Below, one piece after another: positions 37,801 through 50,556 of a DNA stretch of 64,000 nucleotides. The DNA is from Tubulanus polymorphus. Lineage: Eukaryota > Nemertea > Palaeonemertea > Tubulaniformes > Tubulanidae. The stretch covers positions 16,324,650 through 16,388,649 of the forward strand of contig NC_134026.1 in the NCBI RefSeq assembly GCF_964204645.1. The letters are read 5' to 3'. Under the pieces are notes generated by a model that worked only from the letters and a program-made list of their open reading frames with translations, was not told the origin of the DNA and made no database searches. The translations under genes and the position numbers were made by a program. Every line of letters starts with the position of its first letter. Position 1 is the first letter of the stretch.

Positions 37801-39659
37801 TTGACAAACCAATAAAAATTGCCCTATAAACTTTTTTTCAATGAAATTATTTTAGATATATCCCTGGCAAATGAGTTTGCCCACGACATCAGCTATAGTC
37901 ATCTCATGAGGCGAAATATTTAACCCACGGTGTGGAAAGAGTTTTAAGGCCTGTTGTATTGATTATTTTTCTTTTTCAATATTAAGGAAACCCATCCTCA
38001 TGGCAAGAAAAATACGTCAAGCTCTTGTCTACATACTACAGTGTCTGGTAAGTTATAGTAATTATGAGATAAATCATCAGAGGTGCACTTATTAAGTACT
38101 TAAATGAAATATGAATGTAAATATATTTTTTTTCTCAGTACAATGATAAAGAGCTCTAATGATGGTGCCACATGTATGACCCTTGTTAAAGAGAGAGATG
38201 AGTAAGTTGGAGTAACTACGTACATTGGTATTAGTTTTCAGCTTGTTTTCTGTCAGTTTTCATTATGGTGGCATTGTGATGATACTGATACTGTTGTCTC
38301 GTTTAGACTGGATGCAAGACTTCAATCAATTGAAAATATTCGGAATCTCACTCGATGGTCCAGTTCTCAATACGAATACATCAATCTAATGGAAGCAATG
38401 AATGACAGGAAACGTTGTGCATATCTTCGACAAATGCGAACCTTAGCATGTGAGATGAAGGTTCTTGATAAAGCTTAAAAAAAACATGCAGGTGAAACTG
38501 CCATCCCATGTGACATAATTGCTTCATTGTCATTCCTCCCTTGTAAATCCCTTCAGAACAGACATAACTCATGTATATACCCCACTAAATTTTAGGTGGC
38601 CAGAAAATTGCAAGTCGTCTGATCAAGCAGCGGAAGCGGGTTGTGAAAAGTATAAAAAAGGCCATTAACTTGTACAATTGTCTGACTGCGGATATCAACA
38701 GAATTAGTTCTAAAGATGCTCTGAATCTCGAAAGCACAATTTACCAGCCATTGTCTAACGAGGTTGGTCTTTATTCTTCTCGGTGGAGCTTGCTACAAAA
38801 TTTTTCTCGTATTTGATTTCCTGTCTTGTTCTTCCTTTAGATGTCAGCTTTAACTACAATGCAACGTAAAGCCTTAGGCAGTTGGTTTACTCTGAAAAGG
38901 TCGATAGAAGAAAAGCAAATGGTTCAGGTTGAACTTTCTCATGTGATACAGAATTTAGAGATTCAACGAGCTGATCTTCTTGCTGCCAGGGAAGATGACG
39001 ATGCAGATCAGGGACTTAAGAGTTTGATATATGAAAAACTGAAGTTCCTTCATAAACGCATTTCCTCGTGTCAAGAAATATACTCAAATTTAGTGGAAAA
39101 ACAAACTGCTGAACCGGAAGATTCCAATTCCGCACTGTATACTTTTGATTCTGATGATCAAGAGTCTGACACAGAAGTAGTTGTTTAATTTGGAATTTAG
39201 GCCACAGAAAAGAAAACTCTGTTTCTCGCGCCCGACTGACCCGATATTTCGTCGTTTCAAATAATAAATTTTCAGAATAAGACATAATTGCCTATCGACC
39301 CTTTTTCAAAATTTTGGGTGAAATAACTTTTTTCAAAAATATATTTGGCCGACCGACTACCAAACTCCTTTCTCGTAATTTTTTTTTTTTTTAAATCAAA
39401 TCATTATATCGGCACAGATCATTATCAAAAAATATTTTATTACATCGGATGTTGCAAATTTGATTGGAAATGGTGCAGCCATGGAAATGGTGCAGCCATG
39501 CTCAGACAACTTTGCTAATCGGACATTGATGGCGACCTTGGATTGTAAAATTAAAATTCCCGGAATTCCGTGAAATATGTTCAAAATATAATTTTTTATA
39601 GGTAATTGTACAAACACCTCAATTTCCTTTTACTATTGTGGTCTACTAGCTGTTGATCA

Positions 39660-40850
39660 TATTCCTGACTAAAAATTTGAACTTTTTGAGGGAAATTTTT
39701 AAGACGCTTTGATCAATTACCTTGATCTTTCGGATGTATGTGTATCTTCCCAGGGCCCATCAGCATAACAAAAATTGGGTCGATCGGACTCAAGATGGCC
39801 GTCCTATGACCTTTTTAGTGCCCAAAAATGTAAATTTTGGCCCAAATTCTGAGCCCTGTAGCTTCCTACTGGTTTGCCATTTCTCAATTTGCAATTTGTG
39901 ATGGGTATTCTTTGGAAAGGGATGTTTTAAAACCTGAGACAGTTATTTTTCATCAGCCAATTATGACGCAATTGGCAGCCATCTTGGTGTCGCCAGTACT
40001 CATTTGTAAGTGGGAAAAAGTTTTTCCACATTATATTGATACCTAAGCGTATTTTGATACCACAATCAATTAGAAAGTTGTAGCTCATAACGTGTTCTAT
40101 GATTGTGGTGAGTTTCAAGGTCAATGGATTTTGTCAATGACCACCAGGGGGCGTTGAATAATACAATATCTTAGCATTTCTTTATTATATTCGTACTTAT
40201 GCATATTTTGTAACCACAATCAATTGGAAAGTTATAGCTCATGACATCATCTATTATTGTTGAGAGTTTTAAGGACATTAGTTATTCTATATGGTCACCA
40301 GGGGGCGTTGAATAGTAGAATAACTTAGTATTTCCTTATTATATTGGTACTTAGGCGTATTTTGTTATCATGATCACTTGCAAAGTTGTAGTTCATGACA
40401 TGTTCTATGATTGTGGTGAGTTTCGAGGTCATTGGGTTTTGAATATAGTCACCAGGGGGCGTTGAATAGTAGAATAACTTAGTATTTCCATATTAGATTG
40501 GTAACAAGGCATATTAAGTTATCACAATCAATTACAAAATTGTAGCTGCTGACATGTTCTATGATTGTGATGAGTTTCAAGGTCATTGGTTTTTGTATAT
40601 GGTCACCAGGGGGCGTTGAATAGTAGAATAACTTAGTATTTCCATATTAGATTGGTAACAAGGCATATTTAGTTATCACAATCAATTACAAAATTGTAGC
40701 TGCTGACATGTTCTATGATTGTGATGAGTTTCAAGGTCATTGGTTTTTGTATATGGTCACCAGGGGGCGTTGAATATTGAAATCGTTAGATTGTTGAGCA
40801 TTTGGAACCACTTCCCAAGTGGGCATGGTGTCCCTGGACCCCTAGTTTTC
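39660..40850 (+). mobile_element. Dispersed repeat with minisatellite core, copy 2
   Basis: The 5' start is missing. The core has five units marked by CAGGGGGCGTTGAAT at about 40143, 40301, 40452, 40609 and 40761. The copy ends GTCCCTGGACCCCTAG at about 40847. Its two neighbouring central units are nearly identical, pointing to recent unit duplication. Confidence 0.6.
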
Positions 40851-41392
40851 AATCTCTGTTCATCCACTACTGTTCCCCTGTGAATTTGGAACAATATTTT
40901 TGCAAATATGTCCTGGCCAGCTTCAGTATTGATTTCTTTTCAATGGAAATTATAAATTATATCAAATGTGTTTTTAAGTATTTTTCTGAATTTTTGCATC
41001 AAATTATTGAATAAAAAACTCATGTACATCAGATTTTATTAACATAGAGTAAAATTTATAATAATTTATATTGTGATATATTTTGGCTAGAAATGCGATG
41101 TTTGTTTTTATTAGTCTATGCCTGTATGCGTGGTATGCTAGTGTAATGATATATGAATATTTATATAATATGTGTATGTGTGTAATTATCGTGTTCATGA
41201 ATAAATAGATATGTGACGCTAAACGTTCATTTGTCATTCACAATGCATTGAAGATGATTTCGTTGTTCGTTATTTCTTTGAATATAATACGTGGATGAGC
41301 CGGCTAGATCTATTTTGTGGTATTTTGGATTGAAAATGATCTTCAAAAACCAGGAGGCCCGTAGAGTCGAAGAACAACAACAACAGCAACAA
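40851..41392. other. AT-rich stretch without recognisable genes
   Basis: No gene seen. An ACAACAACAACAGCAACAAC tract occurs at 41373, just before the satellite. Confidence 0.5.
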
Positions 41393-43077
41393 CGAAACTT
41401 CTATTTCACGCTTAAAATAGTCGAAAAATGTGGATATTGATGATTGTTTAATTTTTTCTGCATGCTTGGTCGTTCTTGTCTCAGTATGTTTCTGGTGAAT
41501 TGCGAATATAGTTATATATTAGCAGTTGCGCGTTTCTGATATCGTCGTTCAAACAAGAACGACCAACAATGAGAAATTGATCGAAACTTCTATTTCACGC
41601 TAAATATAGTCGAAAAATGTGGATATTGATGATTGTTTAATGTTTTCTGTCTGCTTGGTCGTTCTTGTCTCAGTATGTTTCTGGTGAATTGCGAATATGG
41701 TTAAATATTAGCAGTTGCGCGTTTCTGATATCGTCGTTCAAACAAGAAATACCAACAATGAGAAATTGATCGAAACTTCTATTTCACGCTAAATATAGTC
41801 GAAAAATGTGGATATTGATGATTGTTTAATGTTTTCTGCCTGCTTGGTCGTTCTTGTCTCAGTACGTTTCTGGTGAATTGCGAATATGGTTATATATTAG
41901 CAGTTGCGCGTTTCTGATATCGTCGTTCAAACAAGAACGACCAGCAATGAGAAATTGATCGAAACTTCTATTTCACGCTAAATATAGTCGAAAAATGTGG
42001 ATATTGATGATTGTTTAATGTTTTCTGTCTGCTTGGTCGTTCTTGTCTCAGTATGTTTCTGGTGAATTGCGAATGTGGTTATGTATAAGCAGTTGCGCGT
42101 TTCTGATATCGTCGTTCAAACAAGAACGACCAACAATGAGAAATTGATCGAAACTTCTATTTCACGCTAAATATAGTCGAAAAATGTGGATATTGATCAT
42201 TGTTTAATGTTTTCTGTCTGCTTGGTCGTTCTTGTCTCAGTATGTTTCTGGTGAATTGCGAATATGGTTATATATTAGCAGTTGCGCGTTTCTGATATCG
42301 TCGTTCAAACAAGAACGACCAACAATGAGAAATTGATCGAAACTTCTATTTCACGCTAAATATAGTCGAAAAATGTGGAAATTGATGATTGTTTAATGTT
42401 TTCTGTCTGCTTGGTCGTTCTTGTCTCAGTATTTTTCTGGTGAATTGCGAATGTGGTTATATATTAGCAGTTGCGCGTTTCTGATATCGTCGTTCAAACA
42501 AGAACGACCAACAATGAGAAATTGATCGAAACTTCTATTTCACGCTAAATATAGTCGAAAAATGTGGATATTGATGATTGTTTAATGTTTTCTGTCTGCT
42601 TGGTCGTTCTTGTCTCAGTATGTTTCTGGTGAATTGCGAATATGGTTATATATTAGCAGTTGCGCGTTTCTGATATCGTCGTTCAAACAAGAACGACCAA
42701 CAATGAGAAATTGATCGAAACTTCTATTTCACGCTAAATATAGTCGAAAAATGTGGATATTGATGATTGTTTAATGTTTTCTGTCTGCTTGGTCGTTCTT
42801 GTCTCAGTATGTTTCTGGTGAATTGCGAATATGGTTATATATTAGCAGTTGCGCGTTTCTGATATCGTCGTTCAAACAAGAACGACCAACAATGAGAAAT
42901 TGATCGAAACTTCTATTTCACGCTAAATATAGTCGAAAAATGTGGATATTGATGATTGTTTAATGTTTTCTGCCTGCTTGGTCGTTCTTGTCTCAGTATG
43001 TTTCTGGTGAATTGCGAATATGGTTATATATTAGCAGTTGCGCGTTTCTGATATCGTCGTTCAAATAAGAACGACCA
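41393..43077. repeat. 189-bp satellite, about nine units
   Basis: Units start CGAAACTTCTATTTCACGCT at 41393 and every 189 bases thereafter (41582, 41771, 41960, 42149, 42338, 42527, 42716, 42905). Each contains TGGTCGTTCTTGT and, about 90 bases later, its complement ACAAGAACGACCA, so a single unit can fold. Units differ at only a few positions. The last unit is truncated at ACGACCA. Confidence 0.9.
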
Positions 43078-43357
43078 CTATAATTACTATAATAATCGTG
43101 GTGACGTACTTGCTTCGTATTTTGTTTTAAACTTCATCGAGTGTTTGAAGCGATGACGTTTGTGAAATACAATGATTTTGATTATAATCTAAAATCGTAC
43201 GGTCCAGGCAATGCGCATGCGCATGCACAACACGGGTGCGTCAAGAGTAACATCTAACATCAGCTCTCTTTTATCATACTCGAAGCGACGATACGATCCA
43301 ATTCTTTTCTTTCTATAAATTATATCAATTATATCAACTGAACGCGTCTGCATCGTG

Positions 43358-45045
43358 ATGGCTGAATGTCTAGGCGTGGATCTGGATGCAAGTAGCGATA
43401 TTAGTGGAATAGAACCATTCGATGTAAGTGATGAAGACGATAGTGACAAAGAACAAGGCCGGCAGAAGAAAGTCGGCAGTGAAACCCCGATCCTCGGTAC
43501 GCCCGTTGAAACAGATGGGCTCCGACTCAACAACCAGTACCCGGCCAACAAGCTTACTGGAGCTGCTGTAAAAGGTACATACCGTAATTGTTTAAATTTA
43601 TATACTGTCAAGGCATAGCTGTAGGACTTGGTATTAGCTGATCTGATGTCAATGATAAGTAAGAAACCTCTTTATTTACTTCGCACAGAGTCAGAGAGAA
43701 TACGAGTGGGATTTGCGTATGTTCGTAAGTTTCCTCCCAGATGTATGGGTGTGATAAATGCAGCGGAAAATACACAGGCCCAAAAACAGATCTGTGGACT
43801 ACATGATATTCCACCAACATGCCCCTATGGAAGTGGGGACCTGGTCGTTGAAATACACGGAAATGGCTATGGTTATTTGTAAGTATGGACAATAAATCCT
43901 CTTATCAACCAAAATTCTTATCTTACCTGTACTAAACTATCTTCTAATTGAATATCTTTCTTTTCAGCTTTTATACTCATGAATTTCAAGAATTTCTTCC
44001 CTCCTGCCCAATTATTGGCGAAATTGATACGATTAGACGCGTGGAAGCTCTGCGGTTAAAGTATGGTGGAGCATTGCCAATTGGGCCATGGCCAATGGAG
44101 GAAGTTAAAGAACATGCAAAATCGATTATACCATTGTTTATGGAAAAAAAAGCAATTGGACTTAAGCCCTCCCTAAATATTGGACTTCATTTCCTCGCAT
44201 GGAAGTATGATTCGATTAGTTTCGAAGAACAGTGGAATATTCATGTCGACCAATTAAAAAAGCTCAAGCAGCAACAGGACATCGAAGAAAATGTATCTGT
44301 AAAACGTGTTGATGTTACGACAACTTTGTCCAGGCGTAAAAGTAATAGACGTCGTGTTGTTTCCGTTCTAAAAAGTGACGTTAGCGAAAAGAACCAGGAC
44401 TCGTCATCAGTTATTGCGTCCGATACAGCTTCAGTATTATGTAAAAAAGTAGACAGTGGATATGAATGTTCGGTGTGCGGCAGAATTTTTGGCAATAAAT
44501 CAAATTTTAATCGTCATTCAAGAATACATTGCAAAGAACTGAAATTTTCATGCGAGATATGCGGTAAAAGCTTTACCGATAAGAGCAATTTGAACGTTCA
44601 TGTTAAAAGACATGTGCCAAAAGGACAATATGCTTGCAATATTTGTGGATTAAGATTTATGTCTAGAGGCAACCTGACTGACCATAAAAAGCGTCACACT
44701 TCTGAAAAAGTTGTTATTGCTGATCGATGTATTTTGCCTTACTGCAAAAAGTATGGTGAAAAATTTAAAGATCTCCTTCAGCATGCTCGACAAATGCATA
44801 AACTAGATACGATATGTGCCTATAACGAAGCGGTTAAAAAAAGTATTGACAAAAAATTAGGTAGTTCGAGTACCACCACAAATTGCCATTGTCCGAACCA
44901 TGATATCTGGATATACCGTTGGGTTGGCAGCAATCATAATTGTTATCTATGTGAGTGTCCTATGAAATTTACTCGCATATTCCACGAGGAGAAGAAAGCA
45001 CATATTTGGACACGTACTTGTCGCTATTCTTCTCATTTGTTTTGA
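43358..45045 (+). CDS. C2H2 zinc-finger protein, three exons
   Basis: Exons 43358-43574, 43638-43878 and 43968-45045 join in frame without breaks. The N-terminus is acidic (GIEPFDVSDEDDSDKEQGRQ). A middle region (about 75-260) has no recognised family but contains CPYGSGDLVVEIHGNGYGY and ALPIGPWPMEEVKEHA. A basic linker precedes three classical C2H2 fingers (YECSVCGRIF, FSCEICGKSF and YACNICGLRF, each closing H...H), then an atypical fourth (CILPYC...HARQMH) and a C-terminal cysteine-rich segment (CHCPNHD...CYLCECP). Probably a DNA-binding protein. A polyadenylation signal lies at about 45479. It starts 280 bases after the satellite. Confidence 0.75.
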
Positions 45046-46588
45046 AAATCTTGGCTTTTAATCATAAGTAGCAGGGTCAATCGGTTATACTCATGGCCTG
45101 TAGTTACTTTCAAAGTTAGTTTTCTTTTTTGAAGTTTGATGCTTTTTAAAAGTTGTATTTTATTATATTGTGTCTGTGTACTATCATATCAACTGTAATA
45201 ACTACAGGATTATTATCCATATAGATATCAAATGATAGAATTTATTTGTTATAATAACTTAATGATGATTTTTAGAAGGTTGATGCTGTTTAAAAGTTGT
45301 TTTTTATTATATGTACTATTGACTGTAATAACTACGTACAGACTTATGATCCATAAATCTTAAATAATAGAATTAATTAGGCCTGTAAAAACTTTGCGAG
45401 GATTAATTGCAATTGTATTATTATGATCTAAGTTGCACAGCATTTCATTATATTTTTTCTCTGCAAAAGGTTATTTCAATAAAAACTGTTTTTAAATGTA
45501 CACGAAACTGAATTTTATTTTTTTAGTTTTGGAATGTGGCAGGTAGATGAAATCTAGTGAATGACTATCCTTATCAGCCAAACTTCGTGTACTGTTAAAT
45601 GTTGGTTGTTGACTGGGTTGAATTTTTTTCTCGGGATCATTTTGGTTTACATTATCGTAAAAAGAAATATAACTAAATATAAATATAGAGCGATTTTCAA
45701 ATCAGGAGTTGACTCGTGAAAATGTTTCGATCCATCATGCATTTAATGCGTGCAACATTGCGATTCATCCATCATCCAAACTACCGGTACCAGTACCACC
45801 CGGCATTGCACACCGCAGCAGCCGTGCGACTGATAAGAGTTCAACTCACGACATAAGATCTCTCAGATCCTATTTCTTCCAGTTCAAAAAAACATCTTAA
45901 AGGTAAGAATTAAGTTGGTCACGTTGCCTTTAAAAAGCTAGCCTAAACGACTCATTTCGTAACTACTGGGCAAAAATAGGGGATTCGAGAGCCTAGGTCT
46001 GGAGGAGCGAGAGAGAACAGGTCCTATTCATCTGCTCATTGACTCTCACTGAAAAGGCTTGTTGCTATAAGTGTGGCGGGCTTGGTGTATGGCATTGTGT
46101 ATTGTCTGTTAACTCCTACAATGATGAATAGATGCATTGTTAGTACCTCAGGCTCAGACTCAGTGAGGAATGAGTATTGAATTATTAAGTCAGTAGGCCT
46201 ACTAAAAAGCAAACTAATCCAGGGGCGGTGGAAGCAATTTTTTATTGCTGCAGCCAAATGCCGATTTTGGACAGATTCTAAATATTGCCACAGCGAATTT
46301 ACTTAATTTCTTCAAAAACTTGGTATTAAAAAAAAACGTCATCAGTAAATTATTGTCGCTGCAGTCGCTGCACTTCCAACGCCACTGTAATCAATTTATC
46401 TACCTTTATTATGCATCACTTTGTTTATGGTTTAGCTTCGAAAGGGTGAAATAATCAAATATCCACTACCATTTTTTGATCTACCAATTGGCCATTTTGA
46501 AGTAGGACTAGACTATAGGCCTAGCAGCCACATCATTTTTCATTGAGTGAATGAAAAGATGTCAACAATTATTCTTTTTTATTTCTAG
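45046..46588. other. 3' region and stretch without recognisable genes
   Basis: Contains the zinc-finger gene's probable 3' UTR, with AATAAA at 45479. A duplicated TGTTTAAAAGTTGTTTTTTA-type segment lies at about 45145 and 45285. The short frame at 45709-45900 has no similarity I recognise. Confidence 0.5.
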
Positions 46589-49500
46589 ATGGACAAAGAA
46601 TTTGAAAATACCCATGGGCCATTATTAAACACCAAGGAAAGGTAAGCATGCACTTGGGCAGGTCTCTACTATCAAACCATTCAGACCTAGTTCTTATAAT
46701 TAACTGATACATGCACTATCATTACGTTGTTGACTTAGCCTAATGTCGTTCCAAGATCAGAGATAACTTATGACAACCTCTCTGATGAACTTTGGCGAGT
46801 TTGACTATGAAAGATCTTTTAAGCTACTTACATTTAACAGTCGTTAACTGCTTTAGTTTCAATTTGAATTCAGACAGTCTACTTTGGTGTCCTATTATGA
46901 GAAAGGGATGACTCATTGTGGAAATGAATTTACCAAAGGAATGGTTCGAGAAGCCAGTGTTGCTACAGGCATGCCAGAGAAATCAGTTAAGGTAGGCCTA
47001 TATAACTTTTTCTTATGATCTAGGGCCTACGGTGTTTTCTCCAGACTTTGTGATGAAGCACTTTTACTAAAATAATAAATTGATAAACTGTATTTTAAAA
47101 GTTTTAGTTTATTCTGTTAAAGAAATGGATAGAGAACCACAAGGTACAATGTCGAAAGAAAGCTGGGATTTACAACAATGAAAATCTGAGTAAGAAGCAG
47201 CGCATTCGATCATGCAGACCGTACGATGTTTATCTCTCTGATAAAAAAAAAGGAAAATGTAAGCTAGATACATGTTGATTTTAGTCAACCTCTATGTAGT
47301 TGCTGAGCCTGTTTAAAGTGAGGTGTGTGTAATTTGTATATCATTTTAGGCCAGGGAAATTGGAATGACCAAACAGAGGAAGCAATGGCTTCATACGCAC
47401 AGAGGGCTGCAAGCCACAGCCAGCCTATCGGCCCAGAAAATAAAGAAAATAACATTGAATTTCTGGTGCATGAACTAGAAAAAAAGGTAGGCCGTTTCAT
47501 TTAACCATTAACGTTTATGTTATTTGCAGTCATCTAAATAACATAATTATACTTCAGGTAAATAAATTTACTTCGACAACAGAAAAGTTGTGGCTATTGC
47601 TATTACTAAGGATGGGAATAGAATGTTTATATGTGGATCACCAATTCCAACAAAGTGGTTTGAAAAACAGAGAGAGGTTCAGCAAAGTCTGAAGTCACTT
47701 TATCAGCCAGGTAAAGATAATTCAAACATACACACTTTCACTATCATTAACTAAGATAATTCAGGCAGTCTCAGTTTCTATACGTTTGTTGCTACATTCA
47801 GATGATGACAATCAATTAGAAGATGTCAACGTACTGCGATCGAAAGTCACAGATATGTTCAATCGTAAATACAGTAAGCATATATTTTAGCTACTTGATT
47901 TGATTATACATTCAAATAGTCGAAAAATTCAGCATTTGACAATCGTAATCATTTCATATGCGCCATTATATAGCTTCAGCAATAAAGGGTATCTCCGGGA
48001 CGAGATGCAGCTACAAAGCGGTTGATGCTGGTCAAGTCAGGGCATTTAATTTGCCAACTGGAATAATTTTGAAAAGACCATCATCTTATGCAAAAAACTC
48101 GCTGAAAGCACTTTTGAAAAAGGAAGATAAAATATACTTCGAAGGTACACTGTTTCAACTTACCGGTAATAGATATTTAACACACTAAGTTAGACACACT
48201 ATTACATAATATATCAACATTTATCTTGATGTTGATATATTGAATGTCATTATTAGGCCACACAAAGAAATACCGTAGTTTCTCAGGTTTTTTCTGGAAA
48301 GTGACGCTGGTGAGCAAATTATATTTTCATAGCTCCTTTGAAAAAGAGTTGAAATAAAAAGCTCGAAACCAGAGACTTATATAAGAGATGCGGGAAGTAA
48401 GTAAATAACAAATACAGCGGTGCGGGCGAGCAGGATTTAATTTTTATAATAAAAAAAGACGATTCAGATTGATGGTTTGCCAATGCGGGTTAGCGCATTT
48501 GAATTTTCGATTTTAATTAGGGACTTTTTTTATGATGCGGGTGGCATTTGACCTTGAAGAACTAGGGTATTTCTTTGTGTGGGCTTAATGAATTAAAATA
48601 CAATGTACTGGTACTGGTATATGTCTTAATGGAATATGGAAGGATAACATTAGAATTATTTCTTATTAGTTGATACTATGAGCCACGAAGAAGCAGCGTC
48701 ACCAACTGAAGAACTTCAGTTTCCAGAAGCCACTGAAGGTACAACTAAGTCTTTTTGTCTTCTAAACTTACAAGCTATGGTAATATTGGGGTAAATTATC
48801 TTGTTTCTCATTGTAAATTCAGATAGTGCAGAGATCATCAGAGGTACGTATTGTTCTTTATATTTAGAAAATAAATAAAATGAGATATTATTGAATAGCT
48901 AGGCTGAATTATCCTTTCTTTTTTTCAACAGAACCTATGACAAAAAGAAAAACCGAAGTTGTCACAAAGAAAAAGGAGAAATCAGGTACGCAGCCTTCAA
49001 TTCAGTTAATACCAATCGAATACAGCATAACCTCTCTAGTGAACACTTCGCTTCCTAAGAAATTGTTCACTATAGAGAGGTGTTCACTAATTGGAGGTAG
49101 CACATATTTTTCCGCAAAACCCAGGTTTTAGAAACCCTTCTTGAAGAAGAACACTCCACATTGAACCCCCTGTCACGTAAAACTCTGCATTTTTTGCTAG
49201 TCTAGACAGTGAACCCGCGTTCAATGCAGAGTTCAGGCGCCACAATTGACCTTGAACTTGCACTAAAGATGTTGTTTCTTACTACCGAAACTGTGTTAAG
49301 TGTAGACGCTACTCACCGTGAACGCGGGTTTTCATTGAACCCAGGTACGTTGAAACCTGGGTACAACACGCTAGTGAGGACAAGGTTATTTTGGGATGGG
49401 ACCACTGTTCACTATAAATACTCATTTGGTAAAGTTCACTAAATGGTGGTTCTGTTTAATTGAAAATGAGTAGGGAAAATTTGGTTCCCGGGTAAAAGTG

Positions 49501-49932
49501 TTCTCTAAGGGAGGCGTTCACTAAATAGAGGAGTTCACTAAGGGAGGTGTTCACTGTAGTTTCGTTTAAAAAAAAATGATTGAGTTTTTTTTCATTTTAG
49601 CAAATAAATCCAGAAAGAAACCAAATGATGGTATGTATTTATGAAGAAACAGCATCTTAAAGCGCAAAATTTCAATTGTAATATGTAGCCTGTGGTAGTA
49701 TATTTGATATCAATCTTTAATTCCAGACATATTCTTGGTGGAAAAAATTGTTGGTCATCAATCGAAAGGAGGTCAACAATATTACAAAATTAAGTGGTTG
49801 GACTTCTCTTCAAAACACAACACATGGGAGCCGATTGAAAACCTGACATCCGTTATGGATATGGTGATCTCGTATGATAAAAAGATACAAAGTATTGTAG
49901 AAAAACATCAACCAATTGAATTGAAAGAATAA
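46589..49932 (+). CDS. Multi-exon gene with homeodomain-like helix and chromodomain
   Basis: Exons by GT..AG: 46589-46641, 46874-46991, 47123-47258, 47350-47486, 47560-47710, 47803-47872, 47976-48143, 48671-48736, 48824-48841, 48932-48985, 49601-49630 and 49727-49932; several are tiny. The second and third encode EASVATGMPEKSVKKWIENH, resembling the end of a homeodomain. The last encodes a chromodomain (YYKIKWLDFSSKHNTWEPIE), which binds methylated histone tails or related ligands. Exon 47560-47710 reads best (AIAITKDGNRMFICGSPIPT) in a frame needing a one-base shift at its start, so either that border is wrong or the gene is damaged. No name can be given. Confidence 0.55.
48252..48589. repeat. 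Foldback element with AGGCCACACAAAGAAATACC ends
   Basis: The left end is TTAGGCCACACAAAGAAATA and the right end, 48563-48589, is its inverted copy. About 338 bp, non-coding, in an intron of the chromodomain gene. Related to the fragment at 5858. Confidence 0.6.
49022..49559. repeat. Tigger/pogo-like non-autonomous element
   Basis: Ends CAGCATAACCTCTCTAGTGA and GGGAGGTGTTCACTG (complementary in part) are bounded by TA. Internal repeats of TAGAGAGGTGTTCACTA and GGAGGCGTTCACTAAAT occur at both sides. About 538 bp, in a chromodomain-gene intron. Its internal open frames are not convincing genes. Confidence 0.6.
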
Positions 49933-50556
49933 AAGAATTTATTATAGTACAAGAAACCAATTCATTTACATTTTTCATTCATTGAGATCGGAGTAGAGCT
50001 GTTGAGGAAACTTCACTTGCTTTGGTGAATTTAACAATTAAATTATAGTTTAGTCTACATCAGTCTTTCTGGAAAAGAAAATATTAGAAATGCTGAAATC
50101 AATACATATATTGTGATTGGAACAGAGCCCAAATGGATTACTGAACGAAATGGAATACTGAGCAAATCCCCAAGTTCCTTCAGTGCCATAATTTAGGTAC
50201 CGGTAATTTGTTGGGGGCTATTACAACTTGCCTGTTATTTGATTGTATGAATCGCACATAGGTTATCGCACATAGGTTATGTGAGAAACTTGATATCGAA
50301 GGGTCCATTCATCTTGTTGATTCTGTCCAAATGAAATCGAATATAAATGTAATTACAAATGTGATACTCATGTATAAAAGACGATTTTTAAGTTTAACAC
50401 ATCTACCCTATTTAGTCGTATTACAAAATCTTAACAATGCAATCAAATATCAACTAGGGGTTAGGGGACGCAATCGATGAGCATGCCCCCATTTGGATCC
50501 GAGCAGCCTGCAGACGGTCTCTGTGGCAGTACCCAAAAAGTTTTTATTGTGATCGA
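49933..50556. other. Stretch without recognisable genes
   Basis: Follows the chromodomain gene. Contains a short CGCACATAGGTTAT duplication at about 50253-50280. Nothing else seen. Confidence 0.5.

Larger units (their letters stand above)
32762..39188 (+). pseudogene. KDZ-transposase-derived spliced gene
   Basis: Exons by splice borders: about 32762-33014, 33844-34152, 35022-35133, 35342-35559, 35642-35761, 35924-36093, 36189-36328, 36540-36657, 36781-36868, 36960-37140, 37217-37305 and 37383-37464, with later exons to 39188. KDZ hallmarks: a cysteine cluster (CFICEKIEQEPFRCDDCH), HCECQSLP with LWPASPSQP, DYTGVMGVACSRHEIPLAML, VMYDIACVLQKYL, AIPLFHCYGH, and GLTDGETMERFWSYIRRF. KDZ enzymes are DDE-type transposases of the Zisupton, Dileera and Kyakuja group. 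The first exon has a TGA at 32855-32857, so the copy may be inactive or start later (ATG at 33844). The final exon (38841-39188) is a charged coiled coil with acidic tail. Confidence 0.65.

Noticed and set aside
41393-43077. Possible CRISPR-like array
   Set aside because: Repeats are directly abutting 189-bp units without variable spacers, in animal DNA; it is a satellite.
45709-45900. 63-residue frame after the zinc-finger gene
   Set aside because: No family, no splice partner identified, and no sign of coding constraint.
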